The position numbers and the translations under genes were made by a program. The notes beneath the pieces are model-generated. The model saw nothing but the letters and a program-made list of their open reading frames with translations, searched no databases and had not been told where the DNA came from. A stretch of 31,624 nucleotides of DNA from an uncultured Collinsella sp. (GTDB lineage: Bacteria; Actinomycetota; Coriobacteriia; Coriobacteriales; Coriobacteriaceae): positions 1-31,624 of the forward strand of contig URAD01000019.1 of assembly GCA_900545745.1 (NCBI GenBank), read 5' to 3'. Position 1 is the stretch's first letter. Every line of letters starts with the position of its first letter. Shown one piece after another: positions 1 to 8,268 of the stretch.

Positions 1-60
1 GCGCCGAATGCTCGCCATCGAAATTTATCGGTGGCCCACTTCAGACTGTAATGGGGTGTC

Positions 61-390
61 GTGGAGGGTGATCAGGATGGCGCGGTCGAGGAGGCCCAGA
101 CAGAGCAAAGGCAGCCGGAAGAGCCGCAGGAGCGGGAAGCGCAGCAGGTAGAGCAGGCACCGGATTACCGGGAACTGCTCGACCGGCAGGAGGCCCGCAT
201 CGCGGAGCTGGAAGCACAAGCACAGACGGCAGAGGCCGCCAAGAGCCAGGATACCGCCGACAAGCTCGCGGCCGAGATCGAGCGGGTGCGCGCCGAGGCC
301 TCCGAGGAGAAGGTGGCCTACGAGCTGAGGTTCGCGGGGGCGAAGAACGTCACCGCGGCGAAGACGCTGCTTCGGCGTGCACGACGGTGA
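61..390 (+). pseudogene. phage scaffold-like protein, truncated
   Basis: GTG-started reading frame of 109 residues, open after a stop at 49-51. The protein is Glu/Gln/Ala-rich and should be a long coiled coil (about residues 25-85). It ends in an AGAKN-x-x-AAK-x-LL motif that I associate with the middle of phage scaffolding proteins of the Gp20 type, where an acidic C-terminal half would normally follow. Here the frame ends 5 residues after that motif, so the gene looks cut off and joined to the next frame at about 370. No clear Shine-Dalgarno is visible before the GTG. Phage origin is an inference from motif memory; the coiled coil and truncation are seen directly. Possibly a non-functional remnant. 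Confidence 0.4.
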
Positions 391-697
391 CGTAAGCAAG
401 CTCAAGTCGGCGGCGGCGTGGCTGCTGGAGCGCAAGTGCCCGGACGAGTACGACAAGGCCGACCGGCGCGGGGACGACGGCAAGGGCGAGGACGCGCCGC
501 GCATCGTGCCCGGCGTGCTGGCGCAGCCGGTGCAGGAGAAGCTGCCGGGGTTCGACGGCAAGCCCTCGCAGCCAAGCGTGGACGAGCTCGCACGGGCGGT
601 TATCGCGGGACGTTACGGGGTCGGCGAGGCCCGCAGGAAGGCGCTCGAGAGCCGGTACGCCGAGGTGCAGCGCCGAGTGAACCAGCTGCTCCCGTAG
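377..697 (+). pseudogene. phage terminase small subunit-like C-terminal fragment
   Basis: Reading frame of 106 residues from a GTG that overlaps the end of the preceding frame by 14 nt, in a different frame. Its first third (DGDVSKLKSAAAWLLERKCPDEY) resembles the helical segment following the HTH of some phage small terminase subunits, where a 'WLLERRxPxE' pattern is common. The DNA-binding N-terminus expected before it is absent, and the frame reads open upstream of the GTG, so I read it as a 3' fragment fused onto a scaffold gene by recombination near 370. The tail is low-complexity, Arg/Ala-rich. The assignment is weak; it could be an intact small protein of unknown function. Confidence 0.3.
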
Positions 698-841
698 GGG
701 CCTCGGGCGTCACCCCTGGTGGTCCGCCCGTCGCCGTGGCGCTGGCGCGCACGCGTGCGGACTGCCCCCGTCATTTCAGCGCGCGGGTGCGGCAGCGCCA
801 CGGGAGCGGGCTGGCCAAATAACTCGGCCCCTCAGCAGATC

Positions 842-1642
842 CTAGAACGGGATGTCACCGAAATCGGGCGCTTCCTGAGTGGGCTCTGCAATACGCTTCG
901 TCTTCGAGTAGAACTCCCAAAGGAACAGACCGACAGCTGCGGTCGCGTTTACCACCAGCTCGGCCCAGAGAGGGTCGTCGATGACATAGTCGTCCGGCGC
1001 GCTTCCGTGGGCAGACGATTTGTCGTTGCGGAGGTCCGATACCGCTGAGGCCATGCCGAGAAGGCTCGACGCAAGCCTGTTCACCTCTTTGGGCGCTTCC
1101 TTACCGCTCGCAAACCCCAGAGCGGGGATCACTTTATTTGAGAGTGCCTTGCCGACATCTCTCGATATGGCCTCGCTGGTCAGATCGAGACCACCGTCTG
1201 CCACGATTGTCTTCAAGACGCTCTCGAAGGTCGAATTCGCCAGCGCCACGGCATCGTCTGGATGGGAGCTTACGTTCTTTATCGCGCGTTCGAAGTTCTC
1301 CTGGGCGTTAGGGTTCTGGTCCTTAAGTGTATTCTGAAACATGGGAATCGAGGGCAGCATCCCTGGGGTTTCGATTCCGAGGTCTATCGCGATCTTGATG
1401 AGCACATCAGGAGGCATGCCGTGAAGGGTCCTGCGAACATCTACGTCCCCATCGATGCCCCTTGCGATATCGAAGTTGTTGTTCCAGTAATCCCACTGCT
1501 CGACCCACTTCTGCAGGTAGTAGTCGATGTCCGAGTTATCGCCGAAGTCGTCGAAGAGCTTCTTTTCCACTCGAGCGATCAGGCCCATCATGTACTTGGG
1601 AGATATCGTCGCATATTGCGCGGAGTATGTCTCTTGGCTCAC
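842..1642 (-). CDS. Abi_C-domain abortive infection protein
   Basis: 266-residue protein with GTG start (1640-1642) behind a GGGAGG ribosome binding site. The C-terminal half (about residues 135-245) carries the pattern of the abortive-infection C-terminal domain (Abi_C): a helix with 'DDAVALANSTFESVLKTI', then a 'LRN-x(5)-AHG' motif (residues about 207-216) followed by a hydrophobic helix. The N-terminal half is helical and unfamiliar. Proteins with this domain occur in phage-resistance loci and are thought to act inside the cell on infection; the biochemical activity is not clear from sequence. The start lies 13 nt after the stop of the HTH gene at 1656-1880, so the two form an operon and the HTH protein probably represses it. 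No clear terminator follows. Confidence 0.7.
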   Translation of the reverse strand: MSQETYSAQYATISPKYMMGLIARVEKKLFDDFGDNSDIDYYLQKWVEQWDYWNNNFDIARGIDGDVDVRRTLHGMPPDVLIKIAIDLGIETPGMLPSIPMFQNTLKDQNPNAQENFERAIKNVSSHPDDAVALANSTFESVLKTIVADGGLDLTSEAISRDVGKALSNKVIPALGFASGKEAPKEVNRLASSLLGMASAVSDLRNDKSSAHGSAPDDYVIDDPLWAELVVNATAAVGLFLWEFYSKTKRIAEPTQEAPDFGDIPF

Positions 1643-1655
1643 TGTCGAACCTCCC

Positions 1656-1880
1656 TCAATCCAGTTTGATTGCGGTCGCGGGGACGTCCTCGCGTGGGAC
1701 GGCCACGAGAACGTAGCCGCAGACGTTGAGCATAGCGGCCATGGTGTCGCAGCGGGGCGTGGACCCGCGCGATGTGGAGTTGCTGACGTAGTTGGGGGCC
1801 TTGCCCAGGGCGGGGCCGATGTGGGTTATGGGGACGCCGGCGGTTGTTGCCGCCTGCCTGAGGGCGTCGTTGGCGTGCAC
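1656..1880 (-). CDS. small HTH transcriptional regulator of the Abi operon
   Basis: 74-residue protein. I chose the GTG at 1878-1880 because GAAAGGA lies 6-7 nt upstream. The longer ATG at 1911-1913 would fall inside the probable -10 box and lacks a binding site. The sequence has an XRE/lambda-repressor-like pattern: 'LRQAATTAGVPITHIGPALGKAPNYVSN' is a helix-turn-helix in which the turn precedes a recognition helix around residues 28-38, then 'DTMAAMLNVCGYVLVAVP' closes the fold. It lies immediately upstream of the Abi_C gene and downstream of two direct repeats, so an autorepressor role is inferred. It could instead be the antitoxin-like partner of the Abi protein. Confidence 0.65.
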   Translation of the reverse strand: MHANDALRQAATTAGVPITHIGPALGKAPNYVSNSTSRGSTPRCDTMAAMLNVCGYVLVAVPREDVPATAIKLD

Positions 1881-1911
1881 GGTAGATCCTTTCGAGTCCG
1901 CTTGCGGCCCC

Positions 1912-1941
1912 ATGATACGCGACAGCGGAATAGTTAGGCAA
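1912..1941 (-). promoter_or_regulatory. promoter of the HTH-Abi_C operon
   Basis: On the minus strand TTGCCT (1936-1941) and TATCAT (1912-1917) are separated by 18 bp and match the sigma-70 -35 and -10 consensus at 4/6 and 5/6 positions. The implied transcript would start near 1905, about 25 nt before the GTG at 1880. The proximal copy of the direct repeat covers the -35 box. Confidence 0.5.
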
Positions 1942-1984
1942 TCGCAGAAGATTTTCGACCCGCAGACGTTAGGCAGTTGCAGAA
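1933..1984. repeat. pair of 17-bp direct repeats, putative operators
   Basis: GTTAGGCAATCGCAGAA (1933-1949) and GTTAGGCAGTTGCAGAA (1968-1984) agree at 15 of 17 positions and are spaced exactly 35 bp apart. The proximal copy overlaps the -35 box of the HTH-Abi_C promoter. Binding by the HTH protein is inferred. Confidence 0.5.
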
Positions 1985-2292
1985 TGCAGGTACAAGGGCC
2001 GCAACGACACGACCCCCGACGGGACGGAGGGCGCCATGGGCAAGTGAATCGAGCCGGCGGCGGCCATGGCGCGTACTACCTCGGTTGACGCGAACGCGCG
2101 GCGGCTTTTGCCCTCGCTGGGCGGCAGAAGGTCTGACGCGACACGCCTTCAGTGCCGTTTGCGGGACTGCGACGGCACGGTAAGGGACGATACGCAACGT
2201 TACTGTCCGCACCCTCTGTTACCATTGAGTCATGCTGATTACGCTGCGCTTTTATGTCGCGGCATTTCTACTACTCGAGAGGCGGTTGCTTT
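1985..2292. other. gene-free divergent intergenic region
   Basis: About 300 bp between the minus-strand Abi operon and the plus-strand mod gene. I see no credible coding region: the open frames here are Arg/Pro-rich and lack ribosome binding sites. The promoter for the mod-res run should lie here, but no convincing -35/-10 pair was found. Confidence 0.4.
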
Positions 2293-4233
2293 ATGCCGAC
2301 GTTGGATTGGATGGGCAAGGACAAGGTGGTCAACCACCACCGCGACGTGCCCTTCCACGTGCTCGAACGAGTTCCCGACAAGGGCGTTCTGGACGATATC
2401 GGCTCCGACTGCGGGAACATGGTCATCCACGGCGACAACCTCGAGGCGCTGAAGGCGCTCCTGCCCGAATACGAGGGCTGTGTGGACGTCATCTACATCG
2501 ATCCACCTTACAACACCGGCAACGAGGGCTGGGTCTACAACGACAACGTGAACGATCCGCGCATCCGGCGCTGGCTGGGGCAGGTCGTGGGCAAGGAAGG
2601 CGAGGACTTCACGCGGCACGACAAGTGGCTGTGCATGATGTACCCTCGCCTCGTGCTGCTTCGGAAGCTGCTCGCGTCCAAAGGCGTCATATTCATCAGT
2701 ATCGATGACAACGAGGTGACGTCACTCCGCTCGGTCTGCGACGAGATCTTCGGTGCCGGCTGCTTCGCCGCGATCATCTCCTGGCAGCGCACGCTCACCA
2801 AGCGCAACGACGCGAAGAGCGTACCGGCAGAAACGGAGCACCTTCTCGTGTATTCGAAGTCCCCGAGGTGGATCCCGCACAAGCTCGACCGAACCCAAGG
2901 CATGGACGACGGCTATTCGAATCCCGACGGCGACGAAAGGCTGTGGACCTCGGTTACGTGTTCTGCGCCCGGTGCCGCAACCCACCAAGGCATGGTTTAT
3001 GCAATCCAGCATCCCATCACTGGCTCCCTTATGTATCCGCCCAATGGACGTTGTTGGAGTCTCGGTCAGGACCGTATGCTCTCCGAGATGAGCAAATGGG
3101 CCGAATACGAGCTCAGGGACATCGAGGATGAGGCCGAGCGCAAGAGCGTGTGCGTGGGGGCAGAGGTCGATCCCTGCTTACCGGCAATTATGCTCATTGA
3201 TGACTCCGAGGAGGCGCTTCGCCGCACGAAGACTCGTTACGACCGAGGCCTCACCGGCGAGGAGCCGTGGCCGACGTTCTTCTTCACGTCCAAGGGCGTG
3301 GGCGGCATGAGGGCGAAGAAGTACCTTGACGAGAGCACGGGGCGCGTCGTGACAAACTTCTGGCCCGCTTCCGAGGTCGGGACGACCGACGGAGCGAAGA
3401 AGCTGCTGGCGAACATCTTTGGGGGCACCTCCCCGTTCGACACCCCCAAGCCGCCTGAGTTGATCGAGCGCTGCATCCAGCTCTGTTCTGGCTCAGATGC
3501 CCTCGTGCTCGACTCCTTCGCAGGATCCGGTACCACGGCGCACGCCGTCCTGAACATGAACCAGAAAGACGGCGGCACCCGCCGGTTCATCCTCTGCGAG
3601 ATGATGAGCTACGCCGACTCCATCACCGCCGAGCGCGTGAGGCGCGTCATCCGCGGCTACGAGACGAAGAAGAACGTGAAGACCGCTCTATACGAGCAGA
3701 AGCTCACCTTCTCAAATCTCAAGAACGCCGAGAAGTACCGCGAGAAGGCGGTCGCCGCTGCCGAGGAGGCGAAACAATCGGGCGCGTACTCCAAGGTCGA
3801 GGGGCCGAAGGTCGATGGCGGCGCCATCACCGTCATGGGCGTCACCGCCAAGGGCGAACAGGTGCCCGGTACAGGAGGTGGCTTCTCCTACTACGAGCTC
3901 GGCCCGGCGCTGTTTGATGTCGAGGGCGGCGTCGCCGAGGACGTCTCCGTCCGCGACCTTATGCGATACGTGTGGTACACGGAGACGAAGGCGCCCTACG
4001 TTGACCGGACCGGCGAGCACCCCTACCTCATGGGCGAGGTGGACGGGACCGCCTACTACCTCGCGTACCGGGCCGGCGTCGACGTGACGCTCGGGTACGA
4101 CCTGCTTGCCGAGCTGCCCGTGCGCGGCAACCCGACCGTCATCTATGCCAGCCGGTGCGTGCTGCCCGCCGAGGAGCTCGAGCGCCTGGGAATCCGCTTC
4201 CGGCGCGTCCCCGACCAGATCGCGAGGATGTAG
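2293..4233 (+). CDS. mod: type III restriction-modification DNA methyltransferase (Mod)
   Basis: 646-residue adenine-N6 methyltransferase and recognition subunit of a type III system. The S-adenosylmethionine/catalytic motifs are in the beta-class order typical of Mod: catalytic DPPY (residues about 70-73, followed by NTG) comes first and the AdoMet motif FAGSGTT (about 409-415) comes late. The stretch between them should hold the target recognition domain. The ATG at 2293 is preceded by GAGAGGCGG with 7 nt spacing; an in-frame ATG at 2254 has no such site. Mod methylates one strand of an asymmetric site and is required by Res for cleavage. The stop is 3 nt before the res start. I saw no simple-sequence tract that would suggest phase variation. 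Confidence 0.93.
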   Translation: MPTLDWMGKDKVVNHHRDVPFHVLERVPDKGVLDDIGSDCGNMVIHGDNLEALKALLPEYEGCVDVIYIDPPYNTGNEGWVYNDNVNDPRIRRWLGQVVGKEGEDFTRHDKWLCMMYPRLVLLRKLLASKGVIFISIDDNEVTSLRSVCDEIFGAGCFAAIISWQRTLTKRNDAKSVPAETEHLLVYSKSPRWIPHKLDRTQGMDDGYSNPDGDERLWTSVTCSAPGAATHQGMVYAIQHPITGSLMYPPNGRCWSLGQDRMLSEMSKWAEYELRDIEDEAERKSVCVGAEVDPCLPAIMLIDDSEEALRRTKTRYDRGLTGEEPWPTFFFTSKGVGGMRAKKYLDESTGRVVTNFWPASEVGTTDGAKKLLANIFGGTSPFDTPKPPELIERCIQLCSGSDALVLDSFAGSGTTAHAVLNMNQKDGGTRRFILCEMMSYADSITAERVRRVIRGYETKKNVKTALYEQKLTFSNLKNAEKYREKAVAAAEEAKQSGAYSKVEGPKVDGGAITVMGVTAKGEQVPGTGGGFSYYELGPALFDVEGGVAEDVSVRDLMRYVWYTETKAPYVDRTGEHPYLMGEVDGTAYYLAYRAGVDVTLGYDLLAELPVRGNPTVIYASRCVLPAEELERLGIRFRRVPDQIARM

Positions 4234-4236
4234 ATC

Positions 4237-6903
4237 ATGGAACTCAAGAGATATCAGGAGCGCGTCCTCGGGAACCTGAGGAGCTACATCGGGCGCTATG
4301 CGCACTACCGCGACGCGCGCCGCGCCTACGATAGCCTGCTCGCCGCCGACGGCGTGGTCGCCGGGAAGAACGGTGTCCCCACCTACACCGACGAGCTCGG
4401 CGGGATCCCCAAGGTCTGCATTAAGGTGCCGACGGGCGGCGGAAAGACGTTCATCGCCGCAAACGCCCTCGGCGCTATCTGCGACGGCCTCCCCGAGCGG
4501 CCCGCGGACGTCGTCGTCTGGTTCGTGCCGCGCAAGGAAATCCTGCGCCAGACCTACCGTCAGCTCTCCGACCCGGCGAACCCGCTGAGGATGGCAATCG
4601 ACCGTGACTTCGCGCACCGCGTGGAGGTGCTGGACAAGGAGGACGGCCTGCGCGGCCGTGGCTTCTCGCGCCTCACCGTCGAGGACCAGCTGACCGTGTT
4701 CGTGCTCTCCTACGACTCGTTCAAGAACAAGGAGGGCCGCAAGGCCTTTCAGGAGAATTCGTCGCTCGCGCCGCTCACCGCCTACCAGAGGAGCTCTGGG
4801 CAGGCGGTGGAGGTTGACGGCGCGGACGACACGGCGCTCATCTCGGCGCTGGCCGGCACGAACCCCATCGTGGTCGTGGACGAGAGCCACCACGCGGGCA
4901 GCGACTTGTCACTCGACATGATCCGGAACCTCAACCCCCGGTTCGTCCTGGAGCTCACGGCGACCCCGCGCAAGGGCGCCAACGTCATCAGCCGCGTGAA
5001 GGCCTCGGAGCTCAAGGCCGAGCAGATGGTCAAGCTCCCCGTCATCGTCTACCGTCGCAACGACAAGCTCGACGTCATCCAGGACGCTTTCCTGCTCCAG
5101 CGCCGCTTGGAGCATGAGGCTCGCGCGGCCGAGGAAGCCGGGGGCGGCTACATCCGACCCATCGTCCTGTTCCAAGCCGAGCGCCGCGGCGCGGACGAGG
5201 CGGAGACCTACGGCAGGCTCAAGGCGAAGCTCGTCGACGCCGGCATACCCGCCGAACAGATCGCCATCCGCACCGGCGACGTGGACGAGCTGGGCGACGC
5301 CGACCTCATGAGCCGCGCCTGCCCGATTTGCTACATCATCACCGTGGAGGCCCTCGCCGAGGGCTGGGACTGCCCGTTCGCCTACGTACTCGCCACGGTG
5401 GCCAACAAGAGCTCGAAGGTGAGCGTGGAGCAGCTGGTGGGCCGCATCCTGCGCCAGCCATACGCCCACAGGAGCGCCGCGCGCGCCCTGAACATTTCCT
5501 ACGTGCTCACCTCGTCCGCTGACTTCAACGATACCATCGACCAGGTGGTTGCCGGCCTTAACGGGGCCGGATTCTCCAAGCGCGACGTGGCCAAGAGCAG
5601 GCTGGAGCCGCCCGCCCCCGCCCCAGCGCCGACCGCGGAGCCGCTGTTCGTCGGCGACGGGCCGAGCGATGGCGCTGCGGAGAACGCCGCAGACGACCCA
5701 TTTGAGGGCATTTCGTTCACCTTCGCCGACGACCAGGACACCGTGCCGGGGACGGCGGGCAACGCCGGGGCGCCGGCCCCGGAGAGCGGCGTCGCAGGGA
5801 TCATCGAGGACGCCGAGCGCATGGAGCGCGAGTTCGAGAAGATGAGCGACTCGGGGCAGGACCTTGGGGCGCTTGGCTCCACGGGGATAGGAGGGGCCAC
5901 GAACGAGTATCAGATGAGGCCGCAGGTCTCCGAGGGGCTGGCAGACCTCGCCATCCCGCAGTTCCGCTGCCGCCAGAGGGCCGGCCTCTTCTCGGATGAG
6001 GAGAGCTTGCCCTTCGACCGGCGCATGCTGCTCGAGAACTTCGACCTCGCCGCCTGCGGCACCGCCGCCGTGACGTTCGACTCGAGCGGCTACGTCGGGG
6101 CACGGCAGGTCGACGTTAGCGAGGACTCCGACGAGCTCAAGGTGAAGCAGCTCGGAGATCGGCAGGCCGCCGACATGAGGGGCCTCTTCTCGCGCTACTC
6201 CCCGGAGTCGAAGCGTAACGCCATGCGCGACGGCCTCATCAACTGCATGTCCCCGGTGTTCCGCAACACCTACGGCGACCACGGCCTTAGGGTCTTCACC
6301 GAGCGTGCCGTCTCACAGATGGATTCCGAGCAGGTGGACGCCTACTTCGACAACGCCTCCGCCTACGCCCGAGCCATCGTGAACGCCGTGCAGAAGCTCG
6401 CCGGCCAGCATTGCCGCGCGCAGTTCGACAAGCGCCTCGCCTCGGGGTCGATCGAGCTCGAGCCGTGCTACCGGCTTCCCTCCTCGCTCGTGCAGGTGAA
6501 CCCGCTCACCATCTACGACCGCACCCTCTATGCGGCCGAGGACGGCGACATGAACGGGCTGGAGCGCGAGATGGCCGAGACGCTCGCCAACAGCGCGAGC
6601 ATCCGCTGGTGGCACCGCGTGGACGAGGCCAAGAAGGGCGTAGAGTTCTGCATCAACGGGTTCATCAACCACTACCCGGACTTCCTGGCCATGACCGCGG
6701 GCGGCCGCGTCCTCGCCATCGAGACCAAGGGCGAGCAGCTGAAGAACGACGACAGCCGCGACAAGCTCAACCTGGGCTCCCGCTGGGCGATGATGGCTGG
6801 CTCCCGGTACCGCTACTTCATGGTCTTCGACCACGATGCGATAGACGCCGACGGGTCGTACACGCTCGCAGAGTTCAGGGAGATCCTGGCGGAGATGGAA
6901 TAG
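4237..6903 (+). CDS. res: type III restriction-modification helicase/endonuclease (Res)
   Basis: 888-residue restriction subunit. The superfamily 2 ATPase core shows Walker A VPTGGGKT (64-71), a DESH box (215-218), motif III ELTATPR, and motifs V-VI (ALAEGWDCP, then VEQLVGRILRQP). A long Pro/Ala/Asp-rich linker (about residues 450-560) follows. The C-terminal nuclease has the PD-(D/E)XK signature: D815 in YPDF and E829-T-K831. All catalytic positions are intact, so the enzyme should be active. A ribosome binding site (GAGGA) overlaps the end of mod. With Mod it forms an ATP-dependent complex that cuts unmodified, typically invading, DNA. Confidence 0.93.
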   Translation: MELKRYQERVLGNLRSYIGRYAHYRDARRAYDSLLAADGVVAGKNGVPTYTDELGGIPKVCIKVPTGGGKTFIAANALGAICDGLPERPADVVVWFVPRKEILRQTYRQLSDPANPLRMAIDRDFAHRVEVLDKEDGLRGRGFSRLTVEDQLTVFVLSYDSFKNKEGRKAFQENSSLAPLTAYQRSSGQAVEVDGADDTALISALAGTNPIVVVDESHHAGSDLSLDMIRNLNPRFVLELTATPRKGANVISRVKASELKAEQMVKLPVIVYRRNDKLDVIQDAFLLQRRLEHEARAAEEAGGGYIRPIVLFQAERRGADEAETYGRLKAKLVDAGIPAEQIAIRTGDVDELGDADLMSRACPICYIITVEALAEGWDCPFAYVLATVANKSSKVSVEQLVGRILRQPYAHRSAARALNISYVLTSSADFNDTIDQVVAGLNGAGFSKRDVAKSRLEPPAPAPAPTAEPLFVGDGPSDGAAENAADDPFEGISFTFADDQDTVPGTAGNAGAPAPESGVAGIIEDAERMEREFEKMSDSGQDLGALGSTGIGGATNEYQMRPQVSEGLADLAIPQFRCRQRAGLFSDEESLPFDRRMLLENFDLAACGTAAVTFDSSGYVGARQVDVSEDSDELKVKQLGDRQAADMRGLFSRYSPESKRNAMRDGLINCMSPVFRNTYGDHGLRVFTERAVSQMDSEQVDAYFDNASAYARAIVNAVQKLAGQHCRAQFDKRLASGSIELEPCYRLPSSLVQVNPLTIYDRTLYAAEDGDMNGLEREMAETLANSASIRWWHRVDEAKKGVEFCINGFINHYPDFLAMTAGGRVLAIETKGEQLKNDDSRDKLNLGSRWAMMAGSRYRYFMVFDHDAIDADGSYTLAEFREILAEME

Positions 6904-6911
6904 GGGCCCGG

Positions 6912-7115
6912 ATGTTCGACAGGCATGAGTTCAGATTTTCCTTCCCCAATGACGAGTGCCTTGCGCTGCTCGGCGCGGCGCAGTGCGCCTTCAGCTCGAA
7001 CTGCGGGCTCATCATCGAGGAGATTCTTAAGATGAACCCCGAGGAGAGCTGGAAGGCCTGCTTGAGCGGTTCCGACAGCAACACTAGACGAGAAGGCGAG
7101 CTGGTGATCCTATGA
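6912..7115 (+). CDS. 67-residue protein of unknown function in the defence operon
   Basis: Small protein with ATG 8 nt after the res stop and AGGGG just upstream. Its stop overlaps the start of the following nuclease gene in an ATGA, so the two are translationally coupled. The sequence starts MFDRHEFRFSFPNDECLALL, contains three Cys (17, 27, 33) and an acidic/amphipathic middle (IIEEILKMNPEESWKACL). No signal peptide, membrane segment or family was recognised. Its place between Res and an Mrr-like nuclease suggests a partner, inhibitor or specificity factor of one of them; this is inference. Confidence 0.6.
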   Translation: MFDRHEFRFSFPNDECLALLGAAQCAFSSNCGLIIEEILKMNPEESWKACLSGSDSNTRREGELVIL

Positions 7116-8095
7116 CAGCCTGGATGATACGCGCGGGTCGCGGCGGGGCCCGTGCCGCCGAGTGGCTCGAGGCCGGCAAGGTCGGCATCGGGTGGGACTT
7201 CGGCGGGACTGTCATCTCCGCCATGACGCGCGACGAGATGAAGGCCGCCTACGCCGAGGCAAACGGCGAGACGAGCGGCAGCAAGGTGGGCTCGGCCGCC
7301 GGGCAGGCCTACCGCTTCGCGCACGACATGGCGGAGGGGACGACCGTGGTCATGTACGATCCCTCGACGCGCCTCTACCATGCGGGCGAGGTGGCCGGCC
7401 CCTGTGTCGCCGCGGCCGGCGAGGGCGTTACCTACGAGCGGGCCGTGCACTGGCGGAACGAGGCCCCGCGCGATCGGCTCTCAGCGGCCTCCCGCAACTC
7501 GCTGGGCTCGATCATGACGATCTTCCAGGTGGGGCCGGACGTGATGGCGGATTTGGCCCGCGCCTGGGCGTCGGGTGCGGTAACGACGGGTGCCGCCGAC
7601 GGCACCCCCGAGGAGGAGGCCGATGAGGCGCGCTACGCGACCTTCGACGACGGCATCGAGCGCATCAAGGACCGGGTGCTCGCCCTCGGCTGGGATGAGA
7701 TGGAGGAGCTCACGGCGGGCCTGCTTCGCTCCATGGGCTACCACGCTCGCGTGATGCCAACAGGCCCGGACGGCGGGCGCGACGTGGTCGCCTCGCCGGA
7801 CGCGCTCGGTCTGGAGAGCCCGCGCATCGTCGCGGAGGTGAAGCACCGCAGGGGCGCCGTGGGGGCACCTGCCATACGCTCGTTCATCGGCGGGCTATGT
7901 GCCGCCGACCGCGGGCTCTACGTGAGCACGGGCGGCTTCACCCGCGAGGCCCGCTACGAGGCCGACCGCTCGAATGTGCCGGTGAGGCTGCTCGACCTCG
8001 ACGGCTTCGTGCGCCTCTACGTGGAGTCCTACGAGAAGGCGGACGAGGGCACTCGTGCGCTGCTGCCGCTCGTACGCATCTGGTGGCCGGCGTAG
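7112..8095 (+). CDS. Mrr-like restriction endonuclease with extra N-terminal domain
   Basis: 327-residue protein with two parts. The C-terminal region (about residues 190-315) matches the Mrr catalytic domain: 'MEELTAGLLRSMGY', then GPDGGRDVV with catalytic D224, E242-V-K244, and a later 'APAIRSFIGGL..ADRGLYVSTGGFT' block. Mrr enzymes usually have QxK; here the second acidic residue is Glu. The N-terminal 150 residues start with 'WMIRAGRGGARAAEWLEAGKVGIGWD', a layout found before Mrr domains in type IV-like restriction proteins and possibly an EVE/PUA-related reader of modified bases. Expected role: cleavage of modified foreign DNA. It is coupled to the 67-residue gene by a 4-nt overlap. Confidence 0.8.
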   Translation: MTAWMIRAGRGGARAAEWLEAGKVGIGWDFGGTVISAMTRDEMKAAYAEANGETSGSKVGSAAGQAYRFAHDMAEGTTVVMYDPSTRLYHAGEVAGPCVAAAGEGVTYERAVHWRNEAPRDRLSAASRNSLGSIMTIFQVGPDVMADLARAWASGAVTTGAADGTPEEEADEARYATFDDGIERIKDRVLALGWDEMEELTAGLLRSMGYHARVMPTGPDGGRDVVASPDALGLESPRIVAEVKHRRGAVGAPAIRSFIGGLCAADRGLYVSTGGFTREARYEADRSNVPVRLLDLDGFVRLYVESYEKADEGTRALLPLVRIWWPA

Positions 8096-8133
8096 GGCCT
8101 GCCACACCATCATCGCTTTCCCAGGAGGTCAAC

Positions 8134-8268
8134 ATGTCAGACAAGAAACCCAGTAAGCCGGCGCCTACTCCGAGGCCCGAGCCCGCGGGCTCCCACGAGG
8201 TGCGTGGGGACACCCGAGCCTCCCACACGACGATTGCGCCCGTGAGGAAGGGCGGGAGCAAGAGGTGA
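8134..8268 (+). CDS. 44-residue polar proline-rich microprotein
   Basis: Tiny gene with one of the strongest ribosome binding sites in the window, CCAGGAGGTC 3-4 nt before the ATG. The product starts MSDKKPSKPAPTPRPEPAG, is basic and Pro-rich, lacks any hydrophobic segment, and ends in a Gly/Ser/Lys/Arg tail after 'SHTTIAP'. It should be intrinsically disordered. The stop overlaps the GTG of the membrane-protein gene in a GTGA, indicating coupled translation. I do not recognise a family. The strong initiation site and coupling argue that it is a real gene, possibly an adaptor or regulator of the membrane protein. Confidence 0.65.
   Translation: MSDKKPSKPAPTPRPEPAGSHEVRGDTRASHTTIAPVRKGGSKR

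Noticed and set aside
49..60. 12-mer TAATGGGGTGTC also present on the minus strand at 21664-21675, considered as an attachment-site core
   Set aside because: Matches of this length are expected by chance in a window of this size and nothing else at the two places agrees.
418..822. 134-codon frame overlapping the phage fragment
   Set aside because: Arg/Ala/Gly-rich composition typical of a shifted frame in GC-rich DNA, with no initiation signal.
1881..1913. Upstream ATG start for the small HTH protein
   Set aside because: The ATG lies within the probable -10 box and lacks a ribosome binding site, while the GTG at 1880 has GAAAGGA upstream.
3712..4893. 393-codon minus-strand open frame across the mod-res junction
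   Set aside because: Shadow of two well-supported genes with repetitive Val/Gly/His composition.
4909..6282. 457-codon minus-strand open frame opposite res
   Set aside because: Antisense shadow in very GC-rich DNA; the plus strand carries intact helicase motifs throughout.
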